Source of the DNA: Alphaproteobacteria bacterium
GTDB lineage: Bacteria; Pseudomonadota; Alphaproteobacteria; Caulobacterales; Parvularculaceae
NCBI GenBank assembly: GCA_016125425.1
Contig: WGLT01000012.1
Location: 1-64,000 of the forward strand
Direction of reading: 5' to 3'
Length of the DNA: 64,000 nt
Part shown: in pieces, positions 15,931-28,150 of the stretch
How positions within the stretch are numbered: position 1 is the first letter of the stretch
Layout: the number at the start of each line of letters is the position of its first letter
The notes under the pieces: model-generated
Database searches by the model: none
Told to the model about the DNA's origin: nothing
What the model saw: the letters and a program-made list of their open reading frames with translations, nothing else
Translations under genes and position numbers: made by a program

Positions 15931-18741
15931 TTAGAACGAGAATCCGGCGCCGAAGCCCCAGCGGCGCGGCTCCAGAATAAACAGGTTCTGGAACGTGCCG
16001 GAGCTTTGATCACCGTTATAGGCGCCGGTAATGGCGTCGTTATTGGTCAGGTTCTGGACGAAGGCGCGAAGGTACCAGTTGCCGTCCGTCGGGTGGAAGC
16101 GGACCTGCGCGTTCACGTAGGCGTAGCCTTTGACGAGGTCCTGTTGTCTCTCGAAGATACTCGTATACATTTTCGACTGGTAATAGGCGTCGACCCGCGG
16201 CGTAAGCATAAAGCGCCCGCCCATGGGCATGTCATACTGCACGCCGCCTGAAATCTTGAACTTCGGCGCGCCCTGCATCTGATTGCCCTGGACGTTCTGT
16301 TCGATGCCGGGAACGAGCGCATAACTTGTCCCGAAATTTGTATTGACTGTCGGGATGGCCGCCGCGAGCTGGCTGCAAACGCTGAAGGGCGAGGCGGTGA
16401 ATGTGCCGACGAATGTCGGGTCCGATGCGCCGCGCGTGATGACGCAATTCGAACCGTTGGTGATGTCGGCGATAAGTTCGACATCGGTCCGCCCCGCGGT
16501 CGGGTTATGCGGGTCGAATGTCGAAAAGTCGCCAAGCTTGGTGTTGAGATAGCCGGCGTTCATATTGAACTTCCAGCGATCAGTCGGCGCCCAGACGAAT
16601 TCGCCCTCGAGACCCCAGATCTTGGCGTCGATATTGTCGTTGATCGCCGTGCGATTGACGATCCGCGACACCTGCAGGCCAGTGTAATCGTAATAGAAGC
16701 CGGTGAAATTCGCCTGAAGATGGCCGCCGATATTGGATTTGATGCCGGCTTCATAGGCGTTGATGATTTCAGGCTGGAAGGTCGGCGGCACGCCGAATAT
16801 GGCGGGCGTCGGCGGATTGAAACCGCCCGGTTTGTAGCCACGGGTCCAGGAGGCGTAGAGCTGGGCGTTGTCCGAAGGCGTCCACTGCAGCACGGCCCGG
16901 CCGGTCGTAGCGTTGAAATCGCCCTTTTGCGGGATATACGGGTTGAAGCTGTCGAGCAGCGCCTTGACCGACTGCGTGCCGAGCGGAACGAGCGCCGCGG
17001 CGCGCGGCAGGCCGGCGGCGTAGGCGATAAAGGAGTCATACAGATCCTGGCGGGCGCGAAGGCTCTTCGTATCCCAATTGTGCCGAACGCCGCCCGTCAG
17101 CTTCAGAGTCGGAGCGAGCTGGAAGTAGACCTCGCCGAAGATCGAGTTCGAGTTGAGGTGATTGTCTTGGGTGTCGTTGTAGTAATAGGGAACGTAGAAG
17201 CTGCAGCCCGTCGTCAGGGCGCAGGGCAGGGAGCTGAAGGGAGGCGTCGGTCCAAGGCCGAGAAGTTCGCCGCCGACGACCGAGAAATAGTCGAGGGGCG
17301 TGGAGGCGACCGCGTAATTGGCGAAACCGTTGGTTTGCAGATGGCTGCCGCCAATCAGGAAGTTGATCGGACCGTCGAAGTTTGAATTAAGGATGCCTTC
17401 CACCGACCAGTAGTCGCTTTCGCCGATCGAAAGGTCGATCGAACGGTAGTTGTTTGCCACATCCTGAATATTGCCGCCGATGACCCCGACGCGGCCGTCT
17501 GTTCCCGTAATGCCGACGTCAAAGGCGGAAATCGGGAATCCGCCTGCGAAGAGCGCGCCGACGCCCGGGAGAGCCATAGTGGCGGCCGGAACGGAGAAAG
17601 CGGGTCCGACGCCGCCGTCATAGTCCATGCTGGTGGCGATCTTCGAGTTTCCGTAGCCAGCATTCAGCTTGAACGTCATCGAGTCGAAATCGTGCTTCAG
17701 ATTCACCATGAAGACCGACTCTTCGGCGTCGTATTTCGGGTTGGTGTCCCAAGAGACTTGGCGCATGTCCGTCGGCTGCGCAGGCGAAGTCAAAGGCGCC
17801 GTCAGAGAGAAGAGCCCATATTGCGGCGCGCCGAAAAAGGCGCCGAAAAACTCATTCGAGGCGGTGTCGGCGATTGTGCCCCTTATGTCGACGCCGTCGA
17901 AGGCGCGCGGGCCGTTCGGATCGCACCCGAGCAGCGGCGCCTGCGGGCCGGCTTCGCAGGCCTGCTTCTGATAGCGCATGCGGTTGTCATGCTCTTTCAG
18001 ATAGTCCGCGGTGAAATCGATCGTCGTGTTATTCGTCGGCAGCCACCGCACCGAAGCGCGCAGGCCCTGAGTGTTGCGGTCGTCGATTTTGCTGTTGTTG
18101 TAAAGGTTGGTGGTGTAGCCGTCGCGCTGGATTGTCGTGCCCGCGAGCCTAACGGCGAGACGGTCGCCGAGCGGCAGGTTGAAAGCGCCGTCGACCTTCA
18201 TGGAATTATAGTTGCCGTATTCGGCGTTGATATATCCGCTGGTCTTTGACGGATCGGCCTTGTTGGTGATGACATTGATGACGCCGCCAGTCGCGTTCCG
18301 GCCGAACAGCGTGCCCTGGGGACCGCGCAGGATTTCGACCCGCTCAACGTCATAGAATTCCGTTTCGAACAGGCGCGGCGCGCTCAGGAAGATGTCGTTC
18401 ATGTGAACCGAGACCGCGTCTTCCGAACTCGCGGCGACAACGAAATTCCCGACGCCGCGGATGGAGACGTTGGAATTGGTGAATTGGCTGCGCGAAAATT
18501 GAAAGTTCGGGACGTTGAATTGGAAGTCCTGAGTGCTCTCGATCTGCCGATTCTGCATCTCCTGGCCGCCGAACGCCGACACGGCGATCGGAACGTCTTG
18601 CAGGGACTGTTCGGTCCGCTGCGCGGTGACGACGATTTTGTCGTCGAGCGATTGAGCGAGCGCGCCGGCGGCGGCGAGCGCGCAGATTGCCGTACCGGCG
18701 AAGAGCCGCGCGGTGAATTTGAAGGCTTTGTCGCGATTCAT
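15931..18741 (-). CDS. TonB-dependent outer-membrane receptor
   Basis: A 936-residue receptor with a signal peptide ending AAAGALA (about residue 30) and a TonB-box-like segment DDKIVVTAQRTEQ. The plug domain follows, with SIRGVGNF and VEILRGPQGTLFGRNATGGVINV, then a 22-strand barrel closing on a C-terminal phenylalanine (WGFGAGFSF) as required for BAM insertion. Cysteine pairs occur in predicted extracellular loops, near QKQACEAG with LLGCDPNG, and LPCALTTGC. The ligand cannot be read from sequence; this receptor class in marine alphaproteobacteria takes up siderophores, vitamins, sterols or oligosaccharides. Start chosen at ATG 18741, eight bases after GGGG. It is not flanked by a regulator or a matching transporter. 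Confidence 0.92.
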   Translation of the reverse strand: MNRDKAFKFTARLFAGTAICALAAAGALAQSLDDKIVVTAQRTEQSLQDVPIAVSAFGGQEMQNRQIESTQDFQFNVPNFQFSRSQFTNSNVSIRGVGNFVVAASSEDAVSVHMNDIFLSAPRLFETEFYDVERVEILRGPQGTLFGRNATGGVINVITNKADPSKTSGYINAEYGNYNSMKVDGAFNLPLGDRLAVRLAGTTIQRDGYTTNLYNNSKIDDRNTQGLRASVRWLPTNNTTIDFTADYLKEHDNRMRYQKQACEAGPQAPLLGCDPNGPRAFDGVDIRGTIADTASNEFFGAFFGAPQYGLFSLTAPLTSPAQPTDMRQVSWDTNPKYDAEESVFMVNLKHDFDSMTFKLNAGYGNSKIATSMDYDGGVGPAFSVPAATMALPGVGALFAGGFPISAFDVGITGTDGRVGVIGGNIQDVANNYRSIDLSIGESDYWSVEGILNSNFDGPINFLIGGSHLQTNGFANYAVASTPLDYFSVVGGELLGLGPTPPFSSLPCALTTGCSFYVPYYYNDTQDNHLNSNSIFGEVYFQLAPTLKLTGGVRHNWDTKSLRARQDLYDSFIAYAAGLPRAAALVPLGTQSVKALLDSFNPYIPQKGDFNATTGRAVLQWTPSDNAQLYASWTRGYKPGGFNPPTPAIFGVPPTFQPEIINAYEAGIKSNIGGHLQANFTGFYYDYTGLQVSRIVNRTAINDNIDAKIWGLEGEFVWAPTDRWKFNMNAGYLNTKLGDFSTFDPHNPTAGRTDVELIADITNGSNCVITRGASDPTFVGTFTASPFSVCSQLAAAIPTVNTNFGTSYALVPGIEQNVQGNQMQGAPKFKISGGVQYDMPMGGRFMLTPRVDAYYQSKMYTSIFERQQDLVKGYAYVNAQVRFHPTDGNWYLRAFVQNLTNNDAITGAYNGDQSSGTFQNLFILEPRRWGFGAGFSF

Positions 18742-19171
18742 GGTCAACACCCCTTTGGCGCCCCTCCCTGCGGGGCGTTATGAGACGGGACTGGTCAGCA
18801 AGATTCCCGCCGTTACTGTATCATTCGCGCGACTATGCGGCCTCGTCCAGTAATCGAAACAGCATGTCGTCGCTGCAAAGGCGCGGCGTCGCAATTTTGC
18901 AACAGCCGAATGCGTTTGCGCGTTTGTGCGGCGCAGCAAACGCGTGGCCGACGGTCGCTTCCTCGCAGCGAGATTTGCCGTCGTCAATTAACAGGCGATT
19001 AACGCTGTAAGCCATTGCGCGTCCGTATACGGAAAGCCCCGCCGACAAAACCCGCCCGGCGGGCGGCCACTGTCGCAGAGGCTTTTTCGCGCGCGCGCAG
19101 CGCTTTATCCTTGATTCAGGTCATTCACGGGCCGCGCCGCCGCCCGAAAACATGAAACAAGGGGCGCAATC
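18742..19171. other. Divergent intergenic region without a recognised gene
   Basis: These 430 bases separate the TonB-receptor gene from the MAPEG gene. A GC-rich hairpin (CGCCCC/GGGGCG) sits just upstream of the receptor's ribosome-binding site and could influence its translation. An imperfect inverted repeat (GCGTTTGCGC ... GCGCAGCAAACGC) lies near 18909-18943. Short open frames here show no conserved features. The region presumably holds the two promoters, but I cannot assign -35/-10 boxes with confidence. Confidence 0.4.
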
Positions 19172-19558
19172 ATGACAATCGAACTGACCATGCTCATCTG
19201 GACGTCGGCGTTGCTGCTGGCGCTCGTGCTCGCGCAGGCGACGACTGGAATCCTCGCGCAAGGGCTGGGCCCGATGGCGGGCAGCCGCGACGATCTGCCT
19301 CCGCCGAAGATATTCCAGGCGCGCATGAAAAGGGTCGTCGATAATCATCGCGAGGGATTGACGATATTCGCGCCCCTGGTGCTCGCCGCCGGCGTTCACA
19401 GCCAATGGACCGCGCTCGGCGCGACCCTCTTCTTTTACGCCCGCGTCCCGCACGCGATACTTTATATCGCGGGCGTTCCATGGATCCGTCCGCTGGCCTA
19501 TGGCGCGGGGATCGTCGGCACGGGCATGGTTCTGTTCGCGCTTCTCGGCGTTGCTTGA
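19172..19558 (+). CDS. MAPEG family membrane protein
   Basis: A 128-residue four-helix membrane protein of the MAPEG family, the fold of eicosanoid and microsomal glutathione transferases. Helix 1 is about residues 5-28. The diagnostic loop follows as RMKRVVDNHREGLTIFAPLVLAA, with the conserved N-x-x-E that binds glutathione in characterised members, and the third helix region FFYARVPHAILYIAGVPWIRPL is family-typical. Bacterial members are largely uncharacterised and may detoxify lipophilic electrophiles. AAGGGGCG precedes the start. Confidence 0.85.
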   Translation: MTIELTMLIWTSALLLALVLAQATTGILAQGLGPMAGSRDDLPPPKIFQARMKRVVDNHREGLTIFAPLVLAAGVHSQWTALGATLFFYARVPHAILYIAGVPWIRPLAYGAGIVGTGMVLFALLGVA

Positions 19559-19593
19559 GCGCGCGGGCGCCGGCTCTCTTCGCGCGCATGATT

Positions 19594-19624
19594 GGCCGCG
19601 CCGCCTGGCTAAAGCGGCGCGGCC
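19594..19624. terminator. GC-rich hairpin between convergent genes
   Basis: A perfect 11-base stem (GGCCGCGCCGC/GCGGCGCGGCC) with a nine-base loop lies between the MAPEG stop and the katG stop. There is no real T run on either side, so it may act as a bidirectional transcript end or only protect the 3' ends. Confidence 0.45.
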
Positions 19625-19654
19625 TTGCAGGCTGACAAAATCGACAGGCGGCGG

Positions 19655-23388
<3,734 letters not shown>

Positions 23389-23394
23389 CGGCGT

Positions 23395-23438
23395 CTGATA
23401 GCGCGCCGCGGGCGCGCGCGGTTTTGCGCCAGCGCAAA
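23395..23438 (-). promoter_or_regulatory. FNR/NnrR-type class II promoter for hemN
   Basis: A near-perfect palindrome TTTGCGCCAGCGCAAA (23423-23438) has the core TTGCG-N4-CGCAA, the half-site spacing of the FNR/CRP superfamily. Its centre lies 42.5 bases before the hemN ATG. TATCAG at 23400-23395 lies exactly at -12 to -7 relative to that ATG. The geometry fits class II activation (-41.5) of a leaderless transcript starting at or next to the start codon. From memory, TTGCG-N4-CACAA is the NnrR site of Rhodobacter, while FNR prefers TTGAT-N4-ATCAA. Confidence 0.5.
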
Positions 23439-23518
23439 GCAGCCCCGCATCGGGCCCGGCGTCGCTTTGACGAATTGCCGCAGAGCGGCAGAATCCCCGC
23501 GCCGGCTCGGCGGCGCTG

Positions 23519-23716
23519 ATGAATACGGACAAGCGCGCCTTCGCACGCGCCTATGTCCAGGCCCTCATCAGCGACGTGACGGTGAGTGACCGCGAGGTGC
23601 GGATTTCAGGGCCAAAGGCCGCGCTGTTGCATCAGACGGCCATGTTCGCGGCCAAGGGCGAACTGGTTCTTTCTTTTGCACAGGAATGGCGCGCCCGAAA
23701 GGATTCGAACCTCTGA
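23519..23716 (+). pseudogene. Possible recombinase C-terminal remnant beside tRNA-Arg
   Basis: A 65-codon open frame whose N-terminal half (RAFARAYVQALISDVTVSD then REVRISGPKAAL) resembles the extreme C-terminus of large serine recombinases, where a Y/FV-x(5)-V-x-V-x-D-x-E-x-RISG-x-KAAL pattern is common. No catalytic domain is present. The frame then runs antisense into the tRNA, so its last 20 or so codons are incidental. It may be the leftover end of an integrase from an element once inserted near this tRNA gene. The resemblance is short and could be chance. Confidence 0.35.
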
Positions 23717-23763
23717 CCCCCAGATTCGTAGTCTGGTGCTCTATCCAGCTGAGCTACGGGCGC
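23687..23763 (-). tRNA. tRNA-Arg (anticodon ACG)
   Basis: Minus-strand cloverleaf of 77 bases including an encoded CCA. The acceptor GCGCCCG pairs with CGGGCGC; the D arm is GCTCAGCTGGATAGAGC; the anticodon arm CCAGA-CTACGAA-TCTGG gives ACG; the variable loop is followed by the T arm with GGTTCGAATCC. The discriminator base is G, as expected for an arginine tRNA read as I/ACG. A wobble adenosine here needs TadA to become inosine. Confidence 0.97.
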
Positions 23764-23863
23764 GCGTCGCGTAAGCGGGTCGTCGAGGCTCCCGCGAGCG
23801 AACCGGCGTTAAAGCGGATCGCGCCCATGAATGCAAGACGGTTCGAGGCGCGCGGACCGGGTC

Positions 23864-24862
23864 TCAGGCGCGTCGGGCCGCATAGACGCCGCGCGCGACA
23901 GCGCGCGCGACGCAATCGGCGGCGAGAAGGCCGAGGCGCGTGAGCGTCAGGGCGTCGGCCGCCGGCCGGCCGCTCTCGCCCGGCGGCGCCAGCACGAAGA
24001 TCGCATCCCCGTCGGCCGGGCCGTGCGCGGGACGAATGGCGCGCGCGAGCCCGTCCTGCGCCATAATCGCGACGCGCCGCGCTTCCGACTGGCTGAGCGC
24101 GGCGGAGACGGCGACGACGCCGATCGTCGTATTGGCGCGCGCCGCGCCCGCCGCCCCTTTCATGTCAGGGGGAAAGTCCGGCGCGCAGCGCCAGTCCCGG
24201 GGCGGACGGGCGCCGCCGAACTCGCCGTCCTCTTCGAACGGCCAGGCCCAGAAGACATCCGTTCCCGGCAAGAAAGGCGAGCCGACGCTGTTCACGGCGA
24301 TAAGCGCGCCGACAATGAGACCGTCCGCCGTTTCGTAGGACGCAGAGCCAAGCCCGCCGGGCCCGGCGCCCGCGCTTGCGCCGAATCCGGCGCCCGCTGC
24401 GCCAAGCCGCACGGGCCCGCCGCCGGCCTGTTCGCAGGCGGCGCGGCCAAGCGCCGCGTAGGGCGGGCGCTCGCCCCAATTCTTGTCGCCGCCATTGGCG
24501 AGGTCGAAAAGGATCGCCGCCGGCACGATCGGCGACGGGGGAATGTCTTCGCTCTTGAGAACCTGAAAGCCGCGGCCCCTCGCGCCGAGCCAGGCCGCCG
24601 CGCCGTCCGCCGCGCCGAGGCCGTAGGACGAGCCGCCGGACAACACGACTGCGTCGGCGCGGTCGACCAGCGTCGACGGATCGAGCAGATCCGTTTCGCG
24701 CGTGCCGGGTCCGCCGCCGCGCACATCGCCCGCGCAGATCATGGCCCGATCGGGCAGAATGGCGGTGACGCCCGTCCTGACGCGCGCGTCCTCGACGCTT
24801 CCGACCTTGACGCCGGGAACGTCCGTGATGTCGTTGCGCGCGCCTTTCTTCGCCGTCCTCAC
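23864..24862 (-). CDS. P1 family (DmpA/S58) aminopeptidase-esterase
   Basis: A 332-residue member of peptidase family S58, whose proteins cut themselves into two chains to expose an N-terminal nucleophile. Family motifs are the opening ARNDITDVPGVKVG, VDRADAVVLSGGSSYGLGA (about residues 68-86) and a Gly/Ala-rich stretch near GAGFGASAGAGPGGLGSAS. The segment GLIVGALIAVNSVGSP (about residues 182-197) corresponds to the self-cleavage region of NylC- and DmpA-type enzymes, with Asn-Ser here. Likely activities are D- or L-aminopeptidase, amide or ester hydrolysis; the substrate is unknown. It diverges from a gamma-glutamyltransferase gene 79 bases away. Confidence 0.85.
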   Translation of the reverse strand: MRTAKKGARNDITDVPGVKVGSVEDARVRTGVTAILPDRAMICAGDVRGGGPGTRETDLLDPSTLVDRADAVVLSGGSSYGLGAADGAAAWLGARGRGFQVLKSEDIPPSPIVPAAILFDLANGGDKNWGERPPYAALGRAACEQAGGGPVRLGAAGAGFGASAGAGPGGLGSASYETADGLIVGALIAVNSVGSPFLPGTDVFWAWPFEEDGEFGGARPPRDWRCAPDFPPDMKGAAGAARANTTIGVVAVSAALSQSEARRVAIMAQDGLARAIRPAHGPADGDAIFVLAPPGESGRPAADALTLTRLGLLAADCVARAVARGVYAARRA

Positions 24863-24941
24863 CGTGATTTCACCGCTCCGGGGCTCGCTCCGCCTGCGCG
24901 ATCACCTTACAAGTTTCGCCTCGCCAGGAAGAGGGGCCGCC

Positions 24942-26711
24942 ATGCGTCGTTTGATTTTCGTTTCCGCCATCTTTCTCAGCGCGCTTGTCTGGGGCGCCGC
25001 GCCGGCGACGGCCGGATCCGCCGGAAAGGCGCCACCCAAGCATTATTTCATCGCCGCCGCGAACCCCTATGCGGTCGAGGCCGGCGCGAAGATTCTCGAG
25101 GAAGGCGGAACGGCGGTCGACGCCGCGATAGCGACGCAGGCCGTGCTCGGCCTTGTCGAGCCGCAATCTTCCGGCCTCGGCGGCGGCGCCTTCATGATGT
25201 TCTACGACCCCGCGACCGGTAAAGTCGAAAGCTATGACGGCCGCGAAGTCGCGCCGGCCTCGGCGACGCCGAACCGTTTTCTCCATGCGGACGGAACGCC
25301 GATGAGCTTCCGCGAAGCGGTGATCGGCGGGCTGTCGGTCGGCGTGCCGGGCGTCGTGCGGATGCTTGAACTCGCGCATGACGATCACGGAAAGCTTCCG
25401 TGGAAGCGGCTTCTCAAGCCTGCGAAAACGCTCGCCGCAAAAGGCTTCGTCGTTTCGCCGCGGCTGCATAGGGAGCTGAGCGAGGACGCCGGCCCGCTCA
25501 ACAAAATGAGCCCGGCGGCGGAATATTTCTACGGACCGGACGGCCAGGCGCGCCCCGTCGGCTACCGGCTCAAAAATCCGGCCTATGCGCGCCTTCTCGC
25601 CACGTTGATGAAAAAAGGGCCGGACGCCTTTTACACCGGCGATATCGCCGATGCGATCGTCAAAGCCGTCAATGGCGGCCCGCAGCCCGGCGGCATGACG
25701 CTCGACGATCTCAGGAACTACAAGGCGGTGAAGCGCGAGCCGGTGTGCGGACCCTATCGCGGCTATGAAATCTGCTCGATGGCGCAGCCGAGCTCCGGCG
25801 GCGTCACGCTGCTGCAGATTCTCGGACTTTTGCAGCCCTTCGACATGGCCGGCGCCGGCGCCGGCTCGATCGAGGCGCTGCATCTTTATCTCGAAGCTTC
25901 GAAGCTCGCATACGCCGATCGCAACAAATATCTCGCCGATCAGGATCAGGCCGAAGCCGCGGGCGGGCCGACGCAGGACGAGGTCGACGCGGCGCTTTTG
26001 AACCCGGCCTATCTCAAGGCGCGCGCGGCGACGATCAGCAAGACCCGCGCGGCGAAAGACGTCGAGGCGGGCGATCCCTGGAGATTCGCGCCGGATCCGG
26101 ACGCCGGCAAGTGGAAGGTCGCGCCCGGCGCCTCGCCCGAGCCGCCGTCGACCAGTCACTTCGTCATCGTCGACGGCGAGGGGCGCGTCGTCTCCATGAC
26201 GACGACGGTCGAGTCCGCGTTCGGCAGCCATCTCATGGCGGACGGAATGATTCTCAACAATCAGCTCACGGATTTTTCATTCATTCCGGAGCGGAACGGA
26301 ACGCCCGTCGCCAACGCCGTCGCGCCGGGCAAGCGGCCGCGCTCGTCGATGACGCCGGTTATCATGTTCGACTCGAAGGGCGGGCTTTACGGGGCGGTCG
26401 GCTCGCCGGGCGGTCCGGCGATCATCGGCTATGTCGCCAAGACGCTGATCGCGGCGATCGACTGGGGCATGTCGATGCAGGACGCGATCGACTATCCGAA
26501 CATCGTTTATCCGCGCGGCGCGCCGGTTGTCGAAACGGGCGGCTTCGATCCGCAGGTCATCGCCGGCCTCAAGGCGATGGGCCATAATGTCATCGAACAC
26601 ACGCTGACGAGCGGTCTGCACGGGTTCATCGTCAAGCCGGACGGCTCCTTCGACGGCGGCGCCGACAAGCGCCGCGAAGGGACATGGAAAACCGGCGTCG
26701 TCAGGAAATAG
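24942..26711 (+). CDS. ggt: Gamma-glutamyltransferase
   Basis: Periplasmic Ntn-hydrolase that cleaves glutathione and other gamma-glutamyl compounds. The start at 24942 follows AGGAAGAGGGG and yields a signal peptide (about residues 1-25, ending APATA). Family landmarks are EEGGTAVDAAIATQAVLGLVEP, SSGLGGGAFMMFYD and the catalytic threonine in PPSTSHFVIVDGEGR (about residue 401), where the precursor cuts itself. The oxyanion-loop GSPGGPAIIGYV and the C-terminal strand follow. At 589 residues it is normal length. It likely salvages extracytoplasmic glutathione for amino acids, and the nearby cystathionine enzymes handle cysteine metabolism. Confidence 0.93.
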   Translation: MRRLIFVSAIFLSALVWGAAPATAGSAGKAPPKHYFIAAANPYAVEAGAKILEEGGTAVDAAIATQAVLGLVEPQSSGLGGGAFMMFYDPATGKVESYDGREVAPASATPNRFLHADGTPMSFREAVIGGLSVGVPGVVRMLELAHDDHGKLPWKRLLKPAKTLAAKGFVVSPRLHRELSEDAGPLNKMSPAAEYFYGPDGQARPVGYRLKNPAYARLLATLMKKGPDAFYTGDIADAIVKAVNGGPQPGGMTLDDLRNYKAVKREPVCGPYRGYEICSMAQPSSGGVTLLQILGLLQPFDMAGAGAGSIEALHLYLEASKLAYADRNKYLADQDQAEAAGGPTQDEVDAALLNPAYLKARAATISKTRAAKDVEAGDPWRFAPDPDAGKWKVAPGASPEPPSTSHFVIVDGEGRVVSMTTTVESAFGSHLMADGMILNNQLTDFSFIPERNGTPVANAVAPGKRPRSSMTPVIMFDSKGGLYGAVGSPGGPAIIGYVAKTLIAAIDWGMSMQDAIDYPNIVYPRGAPVVETGGFDPQVIAGLKAMGHNVIEHTLTSGLHGFIVKPDGSFDGGADKRREGTWKTGVVRK

Positions 26712-26714
26712 CCC

Positions 26715-28121
26715 TCACGCCGGCAATGTCAGCCTGAAAACCGTTCCCGACGGACCGGTCTCCGCAAGCGTCAGCGCGCCGCCATGCGCCCAGGCGATCT
26801 CGTGCGCGATCGCGAGCCCGAGTCCCGATCCGCCGGATTTCGACGAGCCGCGGAACGGCTCGAACAGATGCGCCCGCGCGTCATCGGGCACCCCGCCCGC
26901 ATTGTCGACAATATCGATGACGATCCGGTCGTCCCGGCGGCGCGCGCGGACGGCGACGCGCCTGGCCCGCTTTTCCTCCAGAGCGGCGAAAGCGTCGACG
27001 GCGTTTTTCACGAGATTGAAGAGCGCGCGATAGAGCTGGTTTCGGTCGACGACAACGACGAGATCGGCGGGCGTCTCGTTGACGAATTCGATCTCCATCG
27101 CTGCGTTATCCTCGAGCGCCTCCTCGACAAGCGTGCGCAGCGAAAGGGAGGTTTTGTCGAGGCTCGACGGCTCCATGCGGCTGTAGCTCAGCGTATCGCG
27201 GCTCAGCGCGATCGCGCGGTCGAGCGATTGAATGAGGCGCATCGGCAGTTTGCGCGCGCGCGGGTCCTCGCTCTTGGCGAGTCTGTCCGCCATCAACTGG
27301 GCCGAAGCGAGAATGTTTCTGAGGTCATGGCTGATCTTCGATATGCCGGCGCCGAGCGCGGCGAGGCGCCGCCGCTGCGACAGGAGTTCGTAGATGCGCT
27401 CCTCGAGCGCGGCGAGGGAGCGCTCGGCGACGCCGATCTCGTCTTCGCGCGCGCACGGCGCGATGATGTTTTGCGGATCGTCGGGATTGGCCTGGAACGC
27501 CGTCATATTGCGGCTCAGCCTGCGCACAGGTCTTACGATCAGCCGGTCGAGGCGCCAGAAAACCAGCAGCGCCGTCAATGTCGATATGAAGAGCGAGAGC
27601 ATGAATATACGGCGCGCATAGGCCTGAAGATCGAGTCGGATCGCGCGCTCCGAGACAATGATGCCGACAGGCGCGCCGCCGCCATAGGCCGGAACGCCGA
27701 TAACGCGCACCATGTCGTCGCCGCGCGAAAACATGGTCGCCCAGGAATCGGCGATCATTTTCAGCGCGCTTGCGCCGCGCAGATCGATGTAATGCATGGG
27801 CGGCGGTTTGTCGGGATCGACATCCGGCGCCATGACGAGAACATTGGCGCCGTCATGGCTGACGGTGACTCCCAGGATATTGGCGGTCGCGAAAAGCTGG
27901 CGGGCGACCTTCGGATCGATCATCTCGGCGTTCGGCGCGTCGAGCGCGAGCCCGACGATATAGGCGGCCTCGATGCGCTGATTGAGCCAGTTCGTGCGCT
28001 GATAGGCGATCGAGGGAACGAGGACGACGGCCTCTGCAATCAAAACGAAAAGAACCGTGAGGCCGATGAGTTTCGCCGAAAGCGATCGCCTGAAAGCAAG
28101 AAAAGAATAGGAGCGGATCAT
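26715..28121 (-). CDS. Orphan membrane sensor histidine kinase
   Basis: A 468-residue kinase. TM1 lies at about residues 18-38 and TM2 at about residues 180-200, flanking a periplasmic sensor region of some 140 residues with no motif I can name. A HAMP-like linker begins RLIVRPVRRLSRNM. The phospho-acceptor is in KISHDLRNILASAQ (HDLRN subtype). N, G1 and G2 ATP-binding boxes are NLVKNAVDAF, DIVDNAGGVP and GGSGLGLAIAHE. No response regulator is adjacent. The start at 28121 was chosen over the longer frame because conserved membrane sequence begins MIRSYSFLAFRR. It lies 29 bases behind the flavoprotein gene and converges with ggt. Confidence 0.88.
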   Translation of the reverse strand: MIRSYSFLAFRRSLSAKLIGLTVLFVLIAEAVVLVPSIAYQRTNWLNQRIEAAYIVGLALDAPNAEMIDPKVARQLFATANILGVTVSHDGANVLVMAPDVDPDKPPPMHYIDLRGASALKMIADSWATMFSRGDDMVRVIGVPAYGGGAPVGIIVSERAIRLDLQAYARRIFMLSLFISTLTALLVFWRLDRLIVRPVRRLSRNMTAFQANPDDPQNIIAPCAREDEIGVAERSLAALEERIYELLSQRRRLAALGAGISKISHDLRNILASAQLMADRLAKSEDPRARKLPMRLIQSLDRAIALSRDTLSYSRMEPSSLDKTSLSLRTLVEEALEDNAAMEIEFVNETPADLVVVVDRNQLYRALFNLVKNAVDAFAALEEKRARRVAVRARRRDDRIVIDIVDNAGGVPDDARAHLFEPFRGSSKSGGSGLGLAIAHEIAWAHGGALTLAETGPSGTVFRLTLPA

Positions 28122-28150
28122 CTTTCGGAGAGTCTGTCGGTATGGCGGGC

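Noticed and set aside
18833-19048. 71-codon minus-strand frame between the TonB receptor and MAPEG genes
   Set aside because: No Shine-Dalgarno, no hydrophobic or conserved segment; looks incidental.
24870-26231. 453-codon minus-strand frame opposite the gamma-glutamyltransferase gene
   Set aside because: Arg/Asp-rich composition of an antisense shadow and no recognisable domain; the plus-strand protein carries all family motifs.
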